From contig NC_021500.1 in assembly GCF_000410515.1 (NCBI RefSeq), forward strand, positions 3,906,001 through 3,970,000: a DNA stretch of 64,000 bases, written 5' to 3'. Made by a program: the position numbers and the translations under genes. This stretch comes from Enterobacter sp. R4-368. GTDB lineage: Bacteria > Pseudomonadota > Gammaproteobacteria > Enterobacterales > Enterobacteriaceae. This document shows, piece by piece, positions 29,015 to 38,934 of this stretch (positions are counted from its first letter, which is position 1; each line of letters opens with the position of its first letter). The notes under the pieces are model-generated. The model was not told where the DNA came from, did not search any database, and worked only from the letters and a program-made list of their open reading frames with translations.

Positions 29015-29545
29015 TTATTTTTTAAGCGTCCAGCGATGCAACTGCGTGTAGCGGGTTCGACCCTGGATAAATTGTGATTCATACAATGCGAACGCCGTCA
29101 CCGGAAACGACCAGCGAAAACCCGGCGGTGGGATCGTGACAGCATGGCTGGCGTCGCGCAGTAGCGTAATGTGCGGGTGAAACGGCTTCGGGCTTTGATA
29201 ACATCCGCTGCGGGACGCCTGGGCGCGGAGCATATCCGCCAGTTGCAGCAACCCACGCGGCGGCTGGCGTGAACCGAGCCAGACGACGCGCGAACGCAGC
29301 CATTGCCCGGCATCATCCAGCGTGAGCGTGAAACCGGGCTGGCGTATCCGGCCGGCCAGCGCTTCCAGTGCGCGCTGTTTTTCCGCGCTGATTTCGCCGA
29401 GAAACGCCAGCGTCAGATGCAGATTCGCCGCTGCAATCGGCCGCCCCGCATCCGGCGGGAACTGTTGCGCACGCCATTGCACCACCTGCGTCTGAATATC
29501 CGCAGGGAGTTCAAGGGCGAAAAACAGCCTTTTTGGTTCAGACAT
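29015..29545 (-). CDS. thpR: RNA 2',3'-cyclic phosphodiesterase (2H family)
   Basis: Hydrolyses 2',3'-cyclic phosphate RNA ends; formerly called LigT for 2'-5' ligase activity. The 176-residue protein has the two HxT motifs of the 2H superfamily, HLTLAFLG near residue 43 and HITLLRD near residue 125. Same length as the E. coli protein. First gene of thpR-sfsA-dksA and divergent from hrpB, with a 73-base gap that must hold both promoters. Confidence 0.95.
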   Translation of the reverse strand: MSEPKRLFFALELPADIQTQVVQWRAQQFPPDAGRPIAAANLHLTLAFLGEISAEKQRALEALAGRIRQPGFTLTLDDAGQWLRSRVVWLGSRQPPRGLLQLADMLRAQASRSGCYQSPKPFHPHITLLRDASHAVTIPPPGFRWSFPVTAFALYESQFIQGRTRYTQLHRWTLKK

Positions 29546-29618
29546 GGCGGGCTCGAGGTCAAAGGTTTACGGCGATGTTATACTGCTGGCCGGCTTATGT
29601 TAACCCTCCGGAGCTTTT

Positions 29619-32048
29619 GTGTCCTCACTGCCAGTCGCCGCCGTTCTGCCCGACATTCTTTCTGCCCTGCTCACCGCGCCACAGGTGTTGTTAAGCGCAC
29701 CCACCGGCGCAGGGAAATCGACCTGGTTGCCGTTGCAGCTGCTGCAACAAGGCGACATTACTGGCCGTATTTTGCTGCTTGAGCCGCGTCGGCTGGCGGC
29801 ACGCAATGTGGCACAGCGGCTGGCGGAGCTGCTTGATGAAAAACCAGGCGAAACCGTGGGTTACCGGATGCGTGCGGAAACCTGCGTGGGGCCAAATACC
29901 CGGCTCGAAGTCGTGACGGAAGGCATTTTAACGCGGCTGGTGCAGCAAGATCCGGAACTCAGCGGCGTTGGGCTGGTGATCCTCGATGAATTTCACGAGC
30001 GCAGCCTGCAAGCGGATCTCGCCCTGGCATTGCTGTTAGACGTGCAGCAAGGGCTGCGCGATGACCTCAAACTGCTGGTGATGTCGGCAACGCTCGATAA
30101 TGCCCGTTTGCAGGCGTTGTTGCCAGAGGCCCCGACCATTGTGTCTGAAGGGCGGGCGTACCCCGTTGAGCAGCGTTATCAACCGTTGCCTTCTCATCTT
30201 CGTTTTGATGAAGCCGTCGCCCAGGCGACCGCTGAATTACTGCGTAATGAACCCGGTTCGCTGCTGCTGTTTTTACCGGGCGTCGGGGAAATCCAGCGTG
30301 TGCAGGAGCAACTGGCTTCCCGCGTCGGTAGCGATGTTCTGCTCTGCCCGCTCTATGGTGCGCTGCCGCTCAGTGAGCAGCGCAAAGCCATTTTGCCCGC
30401 GCCCGTCGGGCAGCGAAAAGTAGTGCTAGCGACTAATATCGCCGAAACCAGTTTGACCATTGAAGGCATTCGCCTGGTGGTGGATAGCGCTCAGGAGCGC
30501 GTCGCGCGGTTTGATGCCCGCAGCGGTTTAACCCGGCTGGTGACGCAGCGCATTAGTGTTGCTTCGATGACGCAGCGTGCCGGACGTGCCGGTCGTCTTG
30601 AGCCTGGCATTTGTGTGCATTTACTGAGTAAAGAGCAGGCGGAACGCGCGGCGGCGCAGAGCAGCCCTGAAATAGTGAGTAGTGATTTATCCGGACTGTT
30701 AATGGAATTAATCCAGTGGGGATGCCAGGAGCCTGCCCAGCTCAAATGGTTGGATCTGCCGCCAGCGGTAAATCTCGCGGCGGCGCGCAAGCTGCTCAGC
30801 CAGTTGCAGGCGCTTGAGGACGGGCGACTGACGCCGTTTGGGCAGCGCATGGCGGCGCTCGGTAACGAGCCGCGCCTGGCTGCGATGCTGGCAGCGGCAA
30901 ATGGTCGCGATGAAATTGCCACGGCGGCGAAGCTGGCGGCGATTCTGGAAGAGCCACCACGCGGCGCAAATAGTGACTTGAGCGCGGTGTTTTCACGCAA
31001 CCAGCCGAACTGGCAGCAGCGCGCGCGCCAGCTGGCTCGCCGCCTGAAAAGCAGCGATGGCGAGCCGGACAACACCGTACTTGCGCCGTTGCTGGCAAGC
31101 GCCTTTGCCGATCGCATTGCCCGCCGGCGCGGACAGGAAGGTCGCTATCAACTGGCGAACGGCATGGGCGCAACGCTGGACGCCGATGATGCGCTCAACC
31201 GTCACGAATGGCTGATAGCACCTCTGCTGTTGCAGGGTAGCGCATCACCGGATGCGCGGATTTTGCTGGCGCTGCCGCTGGATATCGACGCGCTTGTCAC
31301 CCGCTGCCCCCATTTATTGCAGCAGTCCGACACGGTTGAGTGGGACGAGGCACAGGGCACGTTAAAAGCCTTTCGCCGCAGCCAGATAGGCCAATTGACA
31401 TTAAAAGTACAACCGCTGGCGAAACCCTCCGAAGAGGAGTTGCATCGGGCGATGCTGAACGGTATCCGTGATAAAGGCTTGCGCGTGCTGAACTGGACGC
31501 CGGACGCCGAGCAACTGCGTTTGCGTTTGCATTGTGCGGCGAAGTGGCTGCCGGAAGTGGACTGGCCAGCGGTCGATGAGGCTTCGTTGCTGGAGAACCT
31601 TGAGCAGTGGTTATTGCCGCAAATGAGCGGTATTCGTTCGCTGCGTGAGCTGAAAGCGCTCGATTTAAGCCAGGCGTTACAAAATGCGATGCCGTGGTCA
31701 TTACGTCAACGTCTGGATAGTGAGCTGCCTGCGCATTACACTGTGCCGACGGGAAGCCGGATAGCGATTCGTTATCACGAAGATAACCCGCCGGCGCTGG
31801 CGGTGCGCATGCAAGAGATGTTTGGCGAAGCGACAACGCCTGTCATCGCGCAAGGGCGCGTGGCGCTGGTGCTGGAGCTGCTTTCCCCTGCGCAACGTCC
31901 GCTGCAAATCACCCGTGATTTAAGCGCGTTTTGGGCAGGCGCGTATCGCGAAGTGCAAAAAGAGATGAAAGGGCGCTACCCGAAGCATGTCTGGCCGGAC
32001 GATCCGGCCAATACGGCACCGACGCGGCGCACTAAAAAGTATTCGTAA
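29619..32048 (+). CDS. hrpB: ATP-dependent helicase HrpB
   Basis: DExH-box helicase of unknown cellular substrate. The 809-residue protein has motif I GAGKST, motif II DEFH, motif III SAT, motif VI QRAGRAGR, then the HA2 domain and the HrpB-specific C-terminal domain ending RRTKKYS. The start is GTG at 29619, with CCGGAG upstream; the N-terminus MSSLPVAAVLP matches E. coli. It precedes mrcB by 117 bases. Confidence 0.97.
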   Translation: MSSLPVAAVLPDILSALLTAPQVLLSAPTGAGKSTWLPLQLLQQGDITGRILLLEPRRLAARNVAQRLAELLDEKPGETVGYRMRAETCVGPNTRLEVVTEGILTRLVQQDPELSGVGLVILDEFHERSLQADLALALLLDVQQGLRDDLKLLVMSATLDNARLQALLPEAPTIVSEGRAYPVEQRYQPLPSHLRFDEAVAQATAELLRNEPGSLLLFLPGVGEIQRVQEQLASRVGSDVLLCPLYGALPLSEQRKAILPAPVGQRKVVLATNIAETSLTIEGIRLVVDSAQERVARFDARSGLTRLVTQRISVASMTQRAGRAGRLEPGICVHLLSKEQAERAAAQSSPEIVSSDLSGLLMELIQWGCQEPAQLKWLDLPPAVNLAAARKLLSQLQALEDGRLTPFGQRMAALGNEPRLAAMLAAANGRDEIATAAKLAAILEEPPRGANSDLSAVFSRNQPNWQQRARQLARRLKSSDGEPDNTVLAPLLASAFADRIARRRGQEGRYQLANGMGATLDADDALNRHEWLIAPLLLQGSASPDARILLALPLDIDALVTRCPHLLQQSDTVEWDEAQGTLKAFRRSQIGQLTLKVQPLAKPSEEELHRAMLNGIRDKGLRVLNWTPDAEQLRLRLHCAAKWLPEVDWPAVDEASLLENLEQWLLPQMSGIRSLRELKALDLSQALQNAMPWSLRQRLDSELPAHYTVPTGSRIAIRYHEDNPPALAVRMQEMFGEATTPVIAQGRVALVLELLSPAQRPLQITRDLSAFWAGAYREVQKEMKGRYPKHVWPDDPANTAPTRRTKKYS

Positions 32049-32165
32049 CAGGGATGGGCTTTTCGCCATCGAACCGTGCGATAAATTGAGAGATTTCTTC
32101 TTCTGCCCCGGTGCGGAAGAGTTGAGAATCAGGCCCTTGCGCCTGAAAGTTGCGGAGAGTAAAGC

Positions 32166-34694
32166 ATGGCGGGGAATGACCGCGAGCCAATTGGACGCAA
32201 GGGTAAACCAGCGCGTCCGGCGAAAGAGAAAATCAGCCGTCGTCGACTTCGGGAAGAGGAGTACGACGAGTATGAAGATGACGATGAAGACGAGGAACCG
32301 ATGCCGAAAAAAGGAAGAGGCAAAGGCAAGAAGCCACGCGGCAAACGCGGCTGGTTCTGGCTGCTGTTAAAAATTGCCATCGTTCTGGCCGTGCTGTGCG
32401 CCATTTATGGCGTGTATCTGGATCAAAAAATCCGTGCCCGTATCGACGGAAAAGTCTGGCAACTGCCTGCCGCGGTGTATGGCCGTATGGTCAACCTCGA
32501 ACCGGATATGGCAATCAGTAAAAACGAGATGGTGAAACTGCTGGAAGCTACTCAGTACCGCCAGGTGACGAAGATGACGCGTCCCGGCGAGTTTACTGTG
32601 CAGGCGAAAAGCATTGAGATGATCCGCCGTCCGTTTGATTTCCCGGACAGTAAAGAGGGGCAGGTGCGTGCGCGTCTGACCTTTGACGGCTCTCGTCTGG
32701 AAACCATCGAGAATATGGACAGCAACCGCCAGTTCGGTTTCTTCCGCCTCGATCCACGCCTGATCACCATGCTCTCTTCGCCTAATGGCGAGCAGCGCCT
32801 GTTCGTGCCGCGCAATGGCTTCCCGGATCTGCTGGTGGATACGCTGCTGGCGACCGAAGACCGCCACTTTTACGAGCACGACGGCATCAGCTTTTACTCC
32901 ATTGGCCGTGCGGTGCTGGCGAACCTGACCGCCGGACGCACCGTGCAGGGGGCGAGTACGCTGACGCAGCAGCTGGTGAAAAACCTGTTCCTCAGCAGCG
33001 AGCGCTCCTACTGGCGTAAAGCCAACGAAGCCTATATGGCGCTGATTATGGATGCCCGCTACAGCAAAGATCGTATTCTTGAGCTGTATATGAACGAGGT
33101 GTACCTCGGTCAGAGCGGCGACAACGAGATCCGCGGTTTCCCGCTGGCGAGCCTCTACTATTTTGGCCGCCCGGTGGAAGAGCTGAGCCTTGATCAGCAG
33201 GCATTGCTGGTGGGGATGGTTAAAGGTGCGTCAATCTATAACCCGTGGCGTAACCCGAAACTGGCGCTGGAGCGTCGTAACCTGGTGCTGCGCTTGCTGC
33301 AACAGCAGAACGTTATCGACCAGGAGCTGTATGACATGCTGAGCGCGCGTCCGCTCGGCGTGCAGCCGCGCGGCGGGGTGATTTCACCGCAGCCAGCGTT
33401 TATGCAGATGGTGCGTCAGGAGTTGCAAGCGAAGCTCGGTGATAAAGTGAAAGATCTCTCCGGCGTGAAGATCTTCACCACTTTTGATTCCGTGGCGCAG
33501 GACGCCGCCGAAAAAGCCGCCGTGGAAGGTATTCCGCTGCTGATCAAACAGCGCAAGCTGACCGATCTTGAAACGGCAATGGTGGTGGTCGACCGCTACA
33601 CCGGTGAAGTGCGCGCGATGGTCGGCGGTGCGACGCCGCAATTCGCGGGTTATAACCGTGCGATGCAGGCGCGCCGCTCCATTGGTTCGCTGGCGAAACC
33701 GGCAACCTACCTGACGGCGCTAAGCCAGCCGAATATCTATCGCCTGAATACCTGGATTGCCGATGCGCCGATTTCACTGCGCTTGTCTAACGGCCAGGTG
33801 TGGGCACCGCAAAACGATGACCGTCGTTTTAGCGGCCAGGTGATGCTGGTCGATGCGCTGACCCGGTCGATGAACGTACCGACAGTGAACCTCGGGATGG
33901 CGGTAGGGTTGCCTGCGGTGACGGACACCTGGCAGAAACTCGGCGCGCCGAAAGATCAGCTGACCGGCATGCCGTCTATGCTGCTTGGTGCGCTGAACCT
34001 GACGCCAATTGAAGTGGCGCAGGCTTTCCAGACCATCGCCAGCGGCGGTAACCGCGCACCGCTTTCCGCGCTGCGTTCGGTGATTGCTGAAGATGGCACG
34101 GTGCTGTATCAGAGCTTCCCGCAGGCCGAACGTGCCGTACCGGCGCAGGCGGCGTACATGACGCTGTGGACGATGCAGCAGGTTGTCCAGCGCGGCACTG
34201 GGCGCCAGCTTGGCGCGAAGTATCCGGGCCTGCATCTGGCGGGTAAAACCGGTACTACCAACAACAACGTCGATACCTGGTTTGCGGGTATCGACGGGCG
34301 CGAAGTGACCATTACCTGGGTTGGCCGCGATAATAACCAGCCGACGAAGCTGTATGGTGCCAGCGGCGCGATGGCGATTTACCAGCGTTATCTGGAAAAC
34401 CAGTCGCCGATCCCGCTGGATCTGACGCCGCCGGAAGACATCACCAATATGGGTGTTGATGACATGGGTAATTTCGTTTGCGGCGGTGGCGGTGTGCGCC
34501 AGCTTCCGGTCTGGACGACCAGCCCGGAAACGCTGTGCCAGCAAAACCAAGTGCAGCCGCAAACCGGCAACCCGTTTGATCAGTCCCAGCAGCCGCAGCA
34601 ACCCGCGCAGCAGCAGCCTCAACAGCCGCCGCAGCAGGAGCAGAAAAGCGATGGTGTCGCAGGCTGGATCAAAGAGATGTTCGGCGGTAACTAA
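32166..34694 (+). CDS. mrcB: Penicillin-binding protein 1B, bifunctional transglycosylase/transpeptidase
   Basis: Major peptidoglycan synthase of the inner membrane. The 842-residue protein has a basic and acidic cytoplasmic tail, one membrane helix at about residues 61-82, a UB2H domain (binds LpoB), the glycosyltransferase domain with the catalytic glutamate in [10 protein letters not shown], and the transpeptidase domain with SLAKP-type active serine ([14 protein letters not shown]), SMN and KTGT. The C-terminus is Gln/Pro-rich. A second start at M46 (base 32301), with GAGGAA just upstream, matches the E. coli site that yields the shorter gamma form. A terminator follows. Confidence 0.98.
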   Translation: MAGNDREPIGRKGKPARPAKEKISRRRLREEEYDEYEDDDEDEEPMPKKGRGKGKKPRGKRGWFWLLLKIAIVLAVLCAIYGVYLDQKIRARIDGKVWQLPAAVYGRMVNLEPDMAISKNEMVKLLEATQYRQVTKMTRPGEFTVQAKSIEMIRRPFDFPDSKEGQVRARLTFDGSRLETIENMDSNRQFGFFRLDPRLITMLSSPNGEQRLFVPRNGFPDLLVDTLLATEDRHFYEHDGISFYSIGRAVLANLTAGRTVQGASTLTQQLVKNLFLSSERSYWRKANEAYMALIMDARYSKDRILELYMNEVYLGQSGDNEIRGFPLASLYYFGRPVEELSLDQQALLVGMVKGASIYNPWRNPKLALERRNLVLRLLQQQNVIDQELYDMLSARPLGVQPRGGVISPQPAFMQMVRQELQAKLGDKVKDLSGVKIFTTFDSVAQDAAEKAAVEGIPLLIKQRKLTDLETAMVVVDRYTGEVRAMVGGATPQFAGYNRAMQARRSIGSLAKPATYLTALSQPNIYRLNTWIADAPISLRLSNGQVWAPQNDDRRFSGQVMLVDALTRSMNVPTVNLGMAVGLPAVTDTWQKLGAPKDQLTGMPSMLLGALNLTPIEVAQAFQTIASGGNRAPLSALRSVIAEDGTVLYQSFPQAERAVPAQAAYMTLWTMQQVVQRGTGRQLGAKYPGLHLAGKTGTTNNNVDTWFAGIDGREVTITWVGRDNNQPTKLYGASGAMAIYQRYLENQSPIPLDLTPPEDITNMGVDDMGNFVCGGGGVRQLPVWTTSPETLCQQNQVQPQTGNPFDQSQQPQQPAQQQPQQPPQQEQKSDGVAGWIKEMFGGN

Positions 34695-34718
34695 CTTTCT
34701 GCCGTGACAAAACCTGAA

Positions 34719-34748
34719 ACCTCCGATGGCAACATCGGGGGTTTTTTA
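34719..34748 (+). terminator. Rho-independent terminator after mrcB
   Basis: Stem CCTCCGATG/CATCGGGGG with one T-G pair, loop GCAA, then six T. Confidence 0.85.
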
Positions 34749-34851
34749 ACGCCCTAAACATGCAAATAACGTTATATTAAACCCTTGTTAACCACCTGCT
34801 TTTCGTCTGGTTATTTCTTCATCCTTCAGGCCGTTTCAGGCGGCTTACTGC

Positions 34852-34909
34852 TTGCTATGCGCACAGCGCTTCGCATATTATGCTGCGGTCATAATAATAA
34901 TTCTCGTTT
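34852..34909 (+). promoter_or_regulatory. fhuA promoter with Fur-box-like sequence
   Basis: TTGCTA (-35, 34852-34857) and TATTAT (-10, 34876-34881) with an 18-base spacer. Directly at and after the predicted start point, bases 34889-34909 read as repeated AATAAT-type hexamers (ATAATAATAATTCTCG), similar to the Fur box built from GATAAT units. Iron-loaded Fur would repress the fhu operon here. Confidence 0.65.
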
Positions 34910-34946
34910 ACGTTATCGTTCACTCATTTGAATCAGAGATAAACTA

Positions 34947-37199
34947 ATGGCGCGTCCTAACACTGCTCAGCCAGTCAACACTACGCTGCGTAAAATCGCG
35001 GTTGTAGTAGCCACAGCGGTTAGCGGCATGTCTGTTTACGCACAGGCTGCAACAACCCAAAAAGAAGAAACCATCACCGTTACCACCAGCGCCGCTCCGC
35101 AGGAAAGCGCATGGGGACCGGCGGCGACCATCGCCGCGAAACACACGGCGACGGCGACGAAAACCGATATGCCGCTGGAGAAAACGCCGCAATCCATCTC
35201 GGTGGTGACCAGCGAGGAGATCGCGCTGCATCAGCCGAAATCCGTGAAAGAAGCCCTCAGTTATACGCCGGGTGTCGCTGTCGGTACGCGTGGCGCCTCC
35301 AATACCTATGACTACCTGATTATTCGTGGTTTTGCCGCCGACGGGCAGAGCCAGAACAACTACCTCGACGGTTTGAAGATGCAGGGCAACTTCTATAACG
35401 ACGCGGTAATTGATCCTTACATGGTTGAGCGTGCGGAAATTCTGCGCGGCCCCACTTCCGTGCTGTACGGAAAAAGCAGCCCGGGTGGCCTGTTGAATAT
35501 GGTCAGCAAGCGCCCGACCACCACGCCGCTGTATGAAGTACAGTTTAAAGCCGGCACCAATAACCTGTTCCAGACCGGCTTTGATTTTAGCGACGCGCTG
35601 GATGATGACGGTGTTTTCTCCTACCGCTTAACCGGGCTGGCGCGTTCTGCTAACGCACAGCAGGAAGGGGCAAAAGAACAGCGCTACACCATTGCGCCAT
35701 CGTTTAGCTGGCGTCCTGATGACAAGACCAACTTCACTTTCTTGTCCTATTTCCAGAACGAGCCGGATACCGGTTATTACGGTTGGTTGCCGAAAGAGGG
35801 AACCGTTGAACCGCTGCCAAACGGCAAGCGTTTATCGACCGATTTCAACGAAGGTGCGAAGAACAACACCTATTCCCGTAATGAGAAAATGGTGGGTTAC
35901 AGCTTCGAACACGCGTTCGACGACACCTTTACCGTGCGCCAGAATCTGCGTTACGCGCAAAATAAAACCTCGCAAAACAGCGTGTACGGTTATGGCATGT
36001 GCTCGGATCCGCTCTATTCCGGCAATCCATCAACTAGCCCGTGTGCAGGTATCGCCCAGTCTGAATGGGGACATTACCTGACACGCCAGTACGTGATTGA
36101 TAGCGAGAAATTGCAGAACTTCTCTGTTGATACGCAACTGCAAAGCACCTTCTCCACCGGGGATATCGATCATATCCTGCTGACCGGTGTCGACTACATG
36201 CGTATGCGCAATGACATCAATTCATGGTTTGGTTATGCCGGTTCTGTTGCGCCGTCGGATATTTACAATCTGGATCGCAGCGATTTCGACTTCGACGCGC
36301 ATTCCACGCCTTCCGGTGCGTATCAGATCCTGAACCGCCAGCAGCAAACGGGGCTTTATGCTCAGGATCAGGCGCAGTGGGATAAAGTGCTGGTGACGCT
36401 GGGCGGACGTTACGATTGGGCTAAACAGAGCGCGTACAACCGCACCTCCGACACCACAACGAAACGCGACGATAACCAGTTCACTTGGCGCGGTGGCGTT
36501 AACTACCTGTTCGACAACGGCGTAACGCCGTATTTCAGTTACAGCGAATCGTTCGAACCGGCGTCCACTTCAGGGGCGAGCGGTGCGATCTTCGCGCCGT
36601 CGAAAGGCAAGCAATACGAAGCCGGTGTGAAATACAGCCCCAAAGATCGTCCGGTTGTGTTGACCGGCGCGGTCTATCAGCTCACCAAGAGCAACAACCT
36701 GATGGCCGATCCAGCAGGTTCTTTCTGGTCGGTTGAAGGCGGTGAAATTCGCGCGCGCGGCGTTGAAATCGAAGCCAAAGCGGCGCTGTCAGCCAACCTG
36801 AATATGGTCGGTTCTTACACCTATACGCAGGCGGAATACACCACCGACACCAATTACAAAGGCAACACCCCGGCGCAGGTGCCAAAACACATGGCATCGC
36901 TGTGGGGCGACTACACCTTCTACGACGGCGCGCTCTCGGGCCTGACATTAGGCACCGGCGCTCGCCTGACGGGTTCCAGCTATGGCGATCCGGCGAACTC
37001 CTTCAAGGTGGGTAGCTACACGGTTGTCGATGCGCTGGTTCGTTACGATCTGGCTCGCTTCGGTATGGCTGGCTCCAACGTGGCGGTTCACGTCAACAAC
37101 CTGCTCGATCGTGAATACGTCGCAAGCTGCTTTAACACTTACGGCTGCTTCTGGGGCGCAGAACGCCAGGTGGTGGCGACGGCAACCTTCCGCTTCTAA
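34947..37199 (+). CDS. fhuA: Ferrichrome outer-membrane receptor FhuA
   Basis: TonB-dependent receptor for ferrichrome and, in E. coli, for phages T1, T5 and phi80, colicin M and albomycin. The 750-residue precursor has a signal peptide of about 34 residues (ending SVYAQA), the TonB box ETITV at 41-45, a plug domain (PQSISVVT, then LRGPTSVLYGKSSPGGLLN), and a 22-strand barrel ending in phenylalanine (ATFRF). Most barrel and plug residues match E. coli; the loops around CSDPLYSGNPSTSPCAG and SVAPSDIYNLDRSDFD differ strongly. Two cysteine pairs are kept. First gene of fhuACDB. Confidence 0.97.
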   Translation: MARPNTAQPVNTTLRKIAVVVATAVSGMSVYAQAATTQKEETITVTTSAAPQESAWGPAATIAAKHTATATKTDMPLEKTPQSISVVTSEEIALHQPKSVKEALSYTPGVAVGTRGASNTYDYLIIRGFAADGQSQNNYLDGLKMQGNFYNDAVIDPYMVERAEILRGPTSVLYGKSSPGGLLNMVSKRPTTTPLYEVQFKAGTNNLFQTGFDFSDALDDDGVFSYRLTGLARSANAQQEGAKEQRYTIAPSFSWRPDDKTNFTFLSYFQNEPDTGYYGWLPKEGTVEPLPNGKRLSTDFNEGAKNNTYSRNEKMVGYSFEHAFDDTFTVRQNLRYAQNKTSQNSVYGYGMCSDPLYSGNPSTSPCAGIAQSEWGHYLTRQYVIDSEKLQNFSVDTQLQSTFSTGDIDHILLTGVDYMRMRNDINSWFGYAGSVAPSDIYNLDRSDFDFDAHSTPSGAYQILNRQQQTGLYAQDQAQWDKVLVTLGGRYDWAKQSAYNRTSDTTTKRDDNQFTWRGGVNYLFDNGVTPYFSYSESFEPASTSGASGAIFAPSKGKQYEAGVKYSPKDRPVVLTGAVYQLTKSNNLMADPAGSFWSVEGGEIRARGVEIEAKAALSANLNMVGSYTYTQAEYTTDTNYKGNTPAQVPKHMASLWGDYTFYDGALSGLTLGTGARLTGSSYGDPANSFKVGSYTVVDALVRYDLARFGMAGSNVAVHVNNLLDREYVASCFNTYGCFWGAERQVVATATFRF

Positions 37200-37208
37200 T
37201 CTCTCTTC

Positions 37209-37228
37209 GGGCACGGTTCGCCGTGCCC
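37209..37228 (+). other. Perfect hairpin between fhuA and fhuC
   Basis: GGGCACGG-TTCG-CCGTGCCC: eight pairs closed by a very stable UUCG tetraloop, ten bases after the fhuA stop and without a T run. It most likely stabilises the fhuA message or limits read-through, so that the receptor is made in excess over the transporter. Confidence 0.7.
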
Positions 37229-37246
37229 ATTTATAAGTTGGCAATC

Positions 37247-38044
37247 ATGCAGGAAAACAACACGCTTCCCGATACCACCTTTCAACTCAGCGATGTCACC
37301 TTTCGTGTGCCCGGCCGCACGCTGCTGCACCCGCTGTCGCTGACCTTTCCGGTGGGTAAAGTCACTGGTTTGATTGGCCACAACGGCTCCGGAAAATCCA
37401 CACTGCTGAAAATGCTTGGCCGTCACCAGCCGCCCTCGGACGGTGATATTTTGCTGGATGGGCAGCCGCTCGCTAGCTGGAGCAGCAAAGCCTTTGCCCG
37501 CAAAGTGGCCTACTTGCCGCAGCAGTTGCCGCAGGCGGAAGGGATGACGGTTCGTGAACTGGTGGCGATTGGCCGCTACCCGTGGCACGGGGCGTTGGGG
37601 CGCTTTGGCATTGCCGACAGAGAAAAAGTGGAAGAAGCGATTGCGCTGGTGGGCTTAAAGCCGCTGGCGCACCGCCTGGTCGATAGTCTCTCCGGCGGCG
37701 AACGCCAGCGCGCGTGGATCGCCATGCTGGTGGCGCAGGACAGCCGCTGCCTGCTGCTGGATGAACCTACCTCGGCGCTGGACATCGCCCATCAGGTGGA
37801 TGTGCTGGCGCTGGTGCACCGCTTGAGCCAGCAGCGCGGGCTGACGGTGATTGCCGTGCTGCACGATATCAATATGGCGGCGCGGTATTGCGATTATCTG
37901 GTGGCGCTGCGCGGTGGTGAGATGATCGCCGAAGGCACGCCGGACGTATTAATGCGCGCCGAAACGCTGGAACACATTTACGGCATCCCGATGGGGATCC
38001 TGCCGCATCCTGCGGGGGCAGCACCGGTGAGTTTTGTTTACTGA
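37247..38044 (+). CDS. fhuC: Ferric hydroxamate ABC transporter ATPase FhuC
   Basis: Energises import of ferrichrome and related iron hydroxamates across the inner membrane with FhuB. The 265-residue protein has Walker A GHNGSGKST, signature LSGGERQRAW, Walker B CLLLDEPTSALD and the switch histidine in AVLHDINMA. The start at 37247 matches E. coli length; the open frame upstream overlaps the fhuA-fhuC hairpin. Its ribosome site is weak. Its last base is the first base of the fhuD start (TGATG), so the two are translationally coupled. Confidence 0.97.
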   Translation: MQENNTLPDTTFQLSDVTFRVPGRTLLHPLSLTFPVGKVTGLIGHNGSGKSTLLKMLGRHQPPSDGDILLDGQPLASWSSKAFARKVAYLPQQLPQAEGMTVRELVAIGRYPWHGALGRFGIADREKVEEAIALVGLKPLAHRLVDSLSGGERQRAWIAMLVAQDSRCLLLDEPTSALDIAHQVDVLALVHRLSQQRGLTVIAVLHDINMAARYCDYLVALRGGEMIAEGTPDVLMRAETLEHIYGIPMGILPHPAGAAPVSFVY

Positions 38045-38934
38045 TGACTGGATTACATCACATTAGCCGTCGTCGCTTACTGACGGCGATGGCGCTCTCT
38101 CCCCTGTTGTGGAACATGCGCAACGCGCACGCCGCGGCGATCGATCCGACGCGCATTGTCGCGCTGGAGTGGTTGCCGGTTGAATTGCTGCTGGCGCTCG
38201 GCGTCGCGCCTTATGGCGTTGCGGATGTGCAGAGTTACAACTTGTGGGTCAACGAGCCTGCGTTGCCCGCTTCGGTGATTGACGTTGGGCTGCGTACCGA
38301 GCCGAATCTCGAATTGCTGACGCAAATGAAACCCTCCTGGCTGGTATGGTCGGCAGGTTATGGCCCTTCCGAAGCGAAGCTGGCGCAAATCGCGCCGGGG
38401 CGCGGCTTCACCTTTAGCGATGGTAAAAAGCCGCTCGCCATGGCGAAGCACTCGTTAAACGAGATGGCGCAGATCCTCAATCTGGAGGCCGCCGCGAAAA
38501 AACATCTCGACGAATTTGATGCCCTCATTGAAGCGCGAAAACCGCATTTTGCACGTCGCGGCGATCGCCCTTTATTGATGATCACCTTGCTCGACCCGCG
38601 CCATGTGCTGGCGTTCGGGCCGAACTGCCTGTTCCAGGAAGTGCTCGATAGCGTGGGCATTCGTAACGCCTGGCACGGCGAAACCTCTTTCTGGGGCAGC
38701 GTGGCGGTGGGTATCGATCGGCTGGCGGAATACAAAGACGTTGATGTTATCTGTTTCGATCACGGTAACGAGCAGGATATGCAAAAACTGATGGCGACGC
38801 CGTTGTGGCAGGCGATGCCCTTCGTGCGCGCCGGGCGTTTCCAGCGGGTGCCGGCGGTCTGGTTTTATGGCGCAACGCTGTCGGCGATGCATTTTACCCG
38901 CGTGCTGGATAATGCGCTGGGAGGCCGGGCATGA
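38044..38934 (+). CDS. fhuD: Periplasmic hydroxamate-siderophore binding protein FhuD
   Basis: Delivers ferric hydroxamates from the periplasm to FhuB. The 296-residue precursor has a twin-arginine type signal (ISRRRLLTAMALSPLLW, ending NAHA) and the two-lobed helical-backbone fold of class III binding proteins (RIVALEWLPVELLLALGV; VIDVGLRTEPNLELL; the late DVICFDHGN). Same length as E. coli FhuD. Overlaps fhuC by one base and fhuB by four. Confidence 0.97.
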   Translation: MTGLHHISRRRLLTAMALSPLLWNMRNAHAAAIDPTRIVALEWLPVELLLALGVAPYGVADVQSYNLWVNEPALPASVIDVGLRTEPNLELLTQMKPSWLVWSAGYGPSEAKLAQIAPGRGFTFSDGKKPLAMAKHSLNEMAQILNLEAAAKKHLDEFDALIEARKPHFARRGDRPLLMITLLDPRHVLAFGPNCLFQEVLDSVGIRNAWHGETSFWGSVAVGIDRLAEYKDVDVICFDHGNEQDMQKLMATPLWQAMPFVRAGRFQRVPAVWFYGATLSAMHFTRVLDNALGGRA

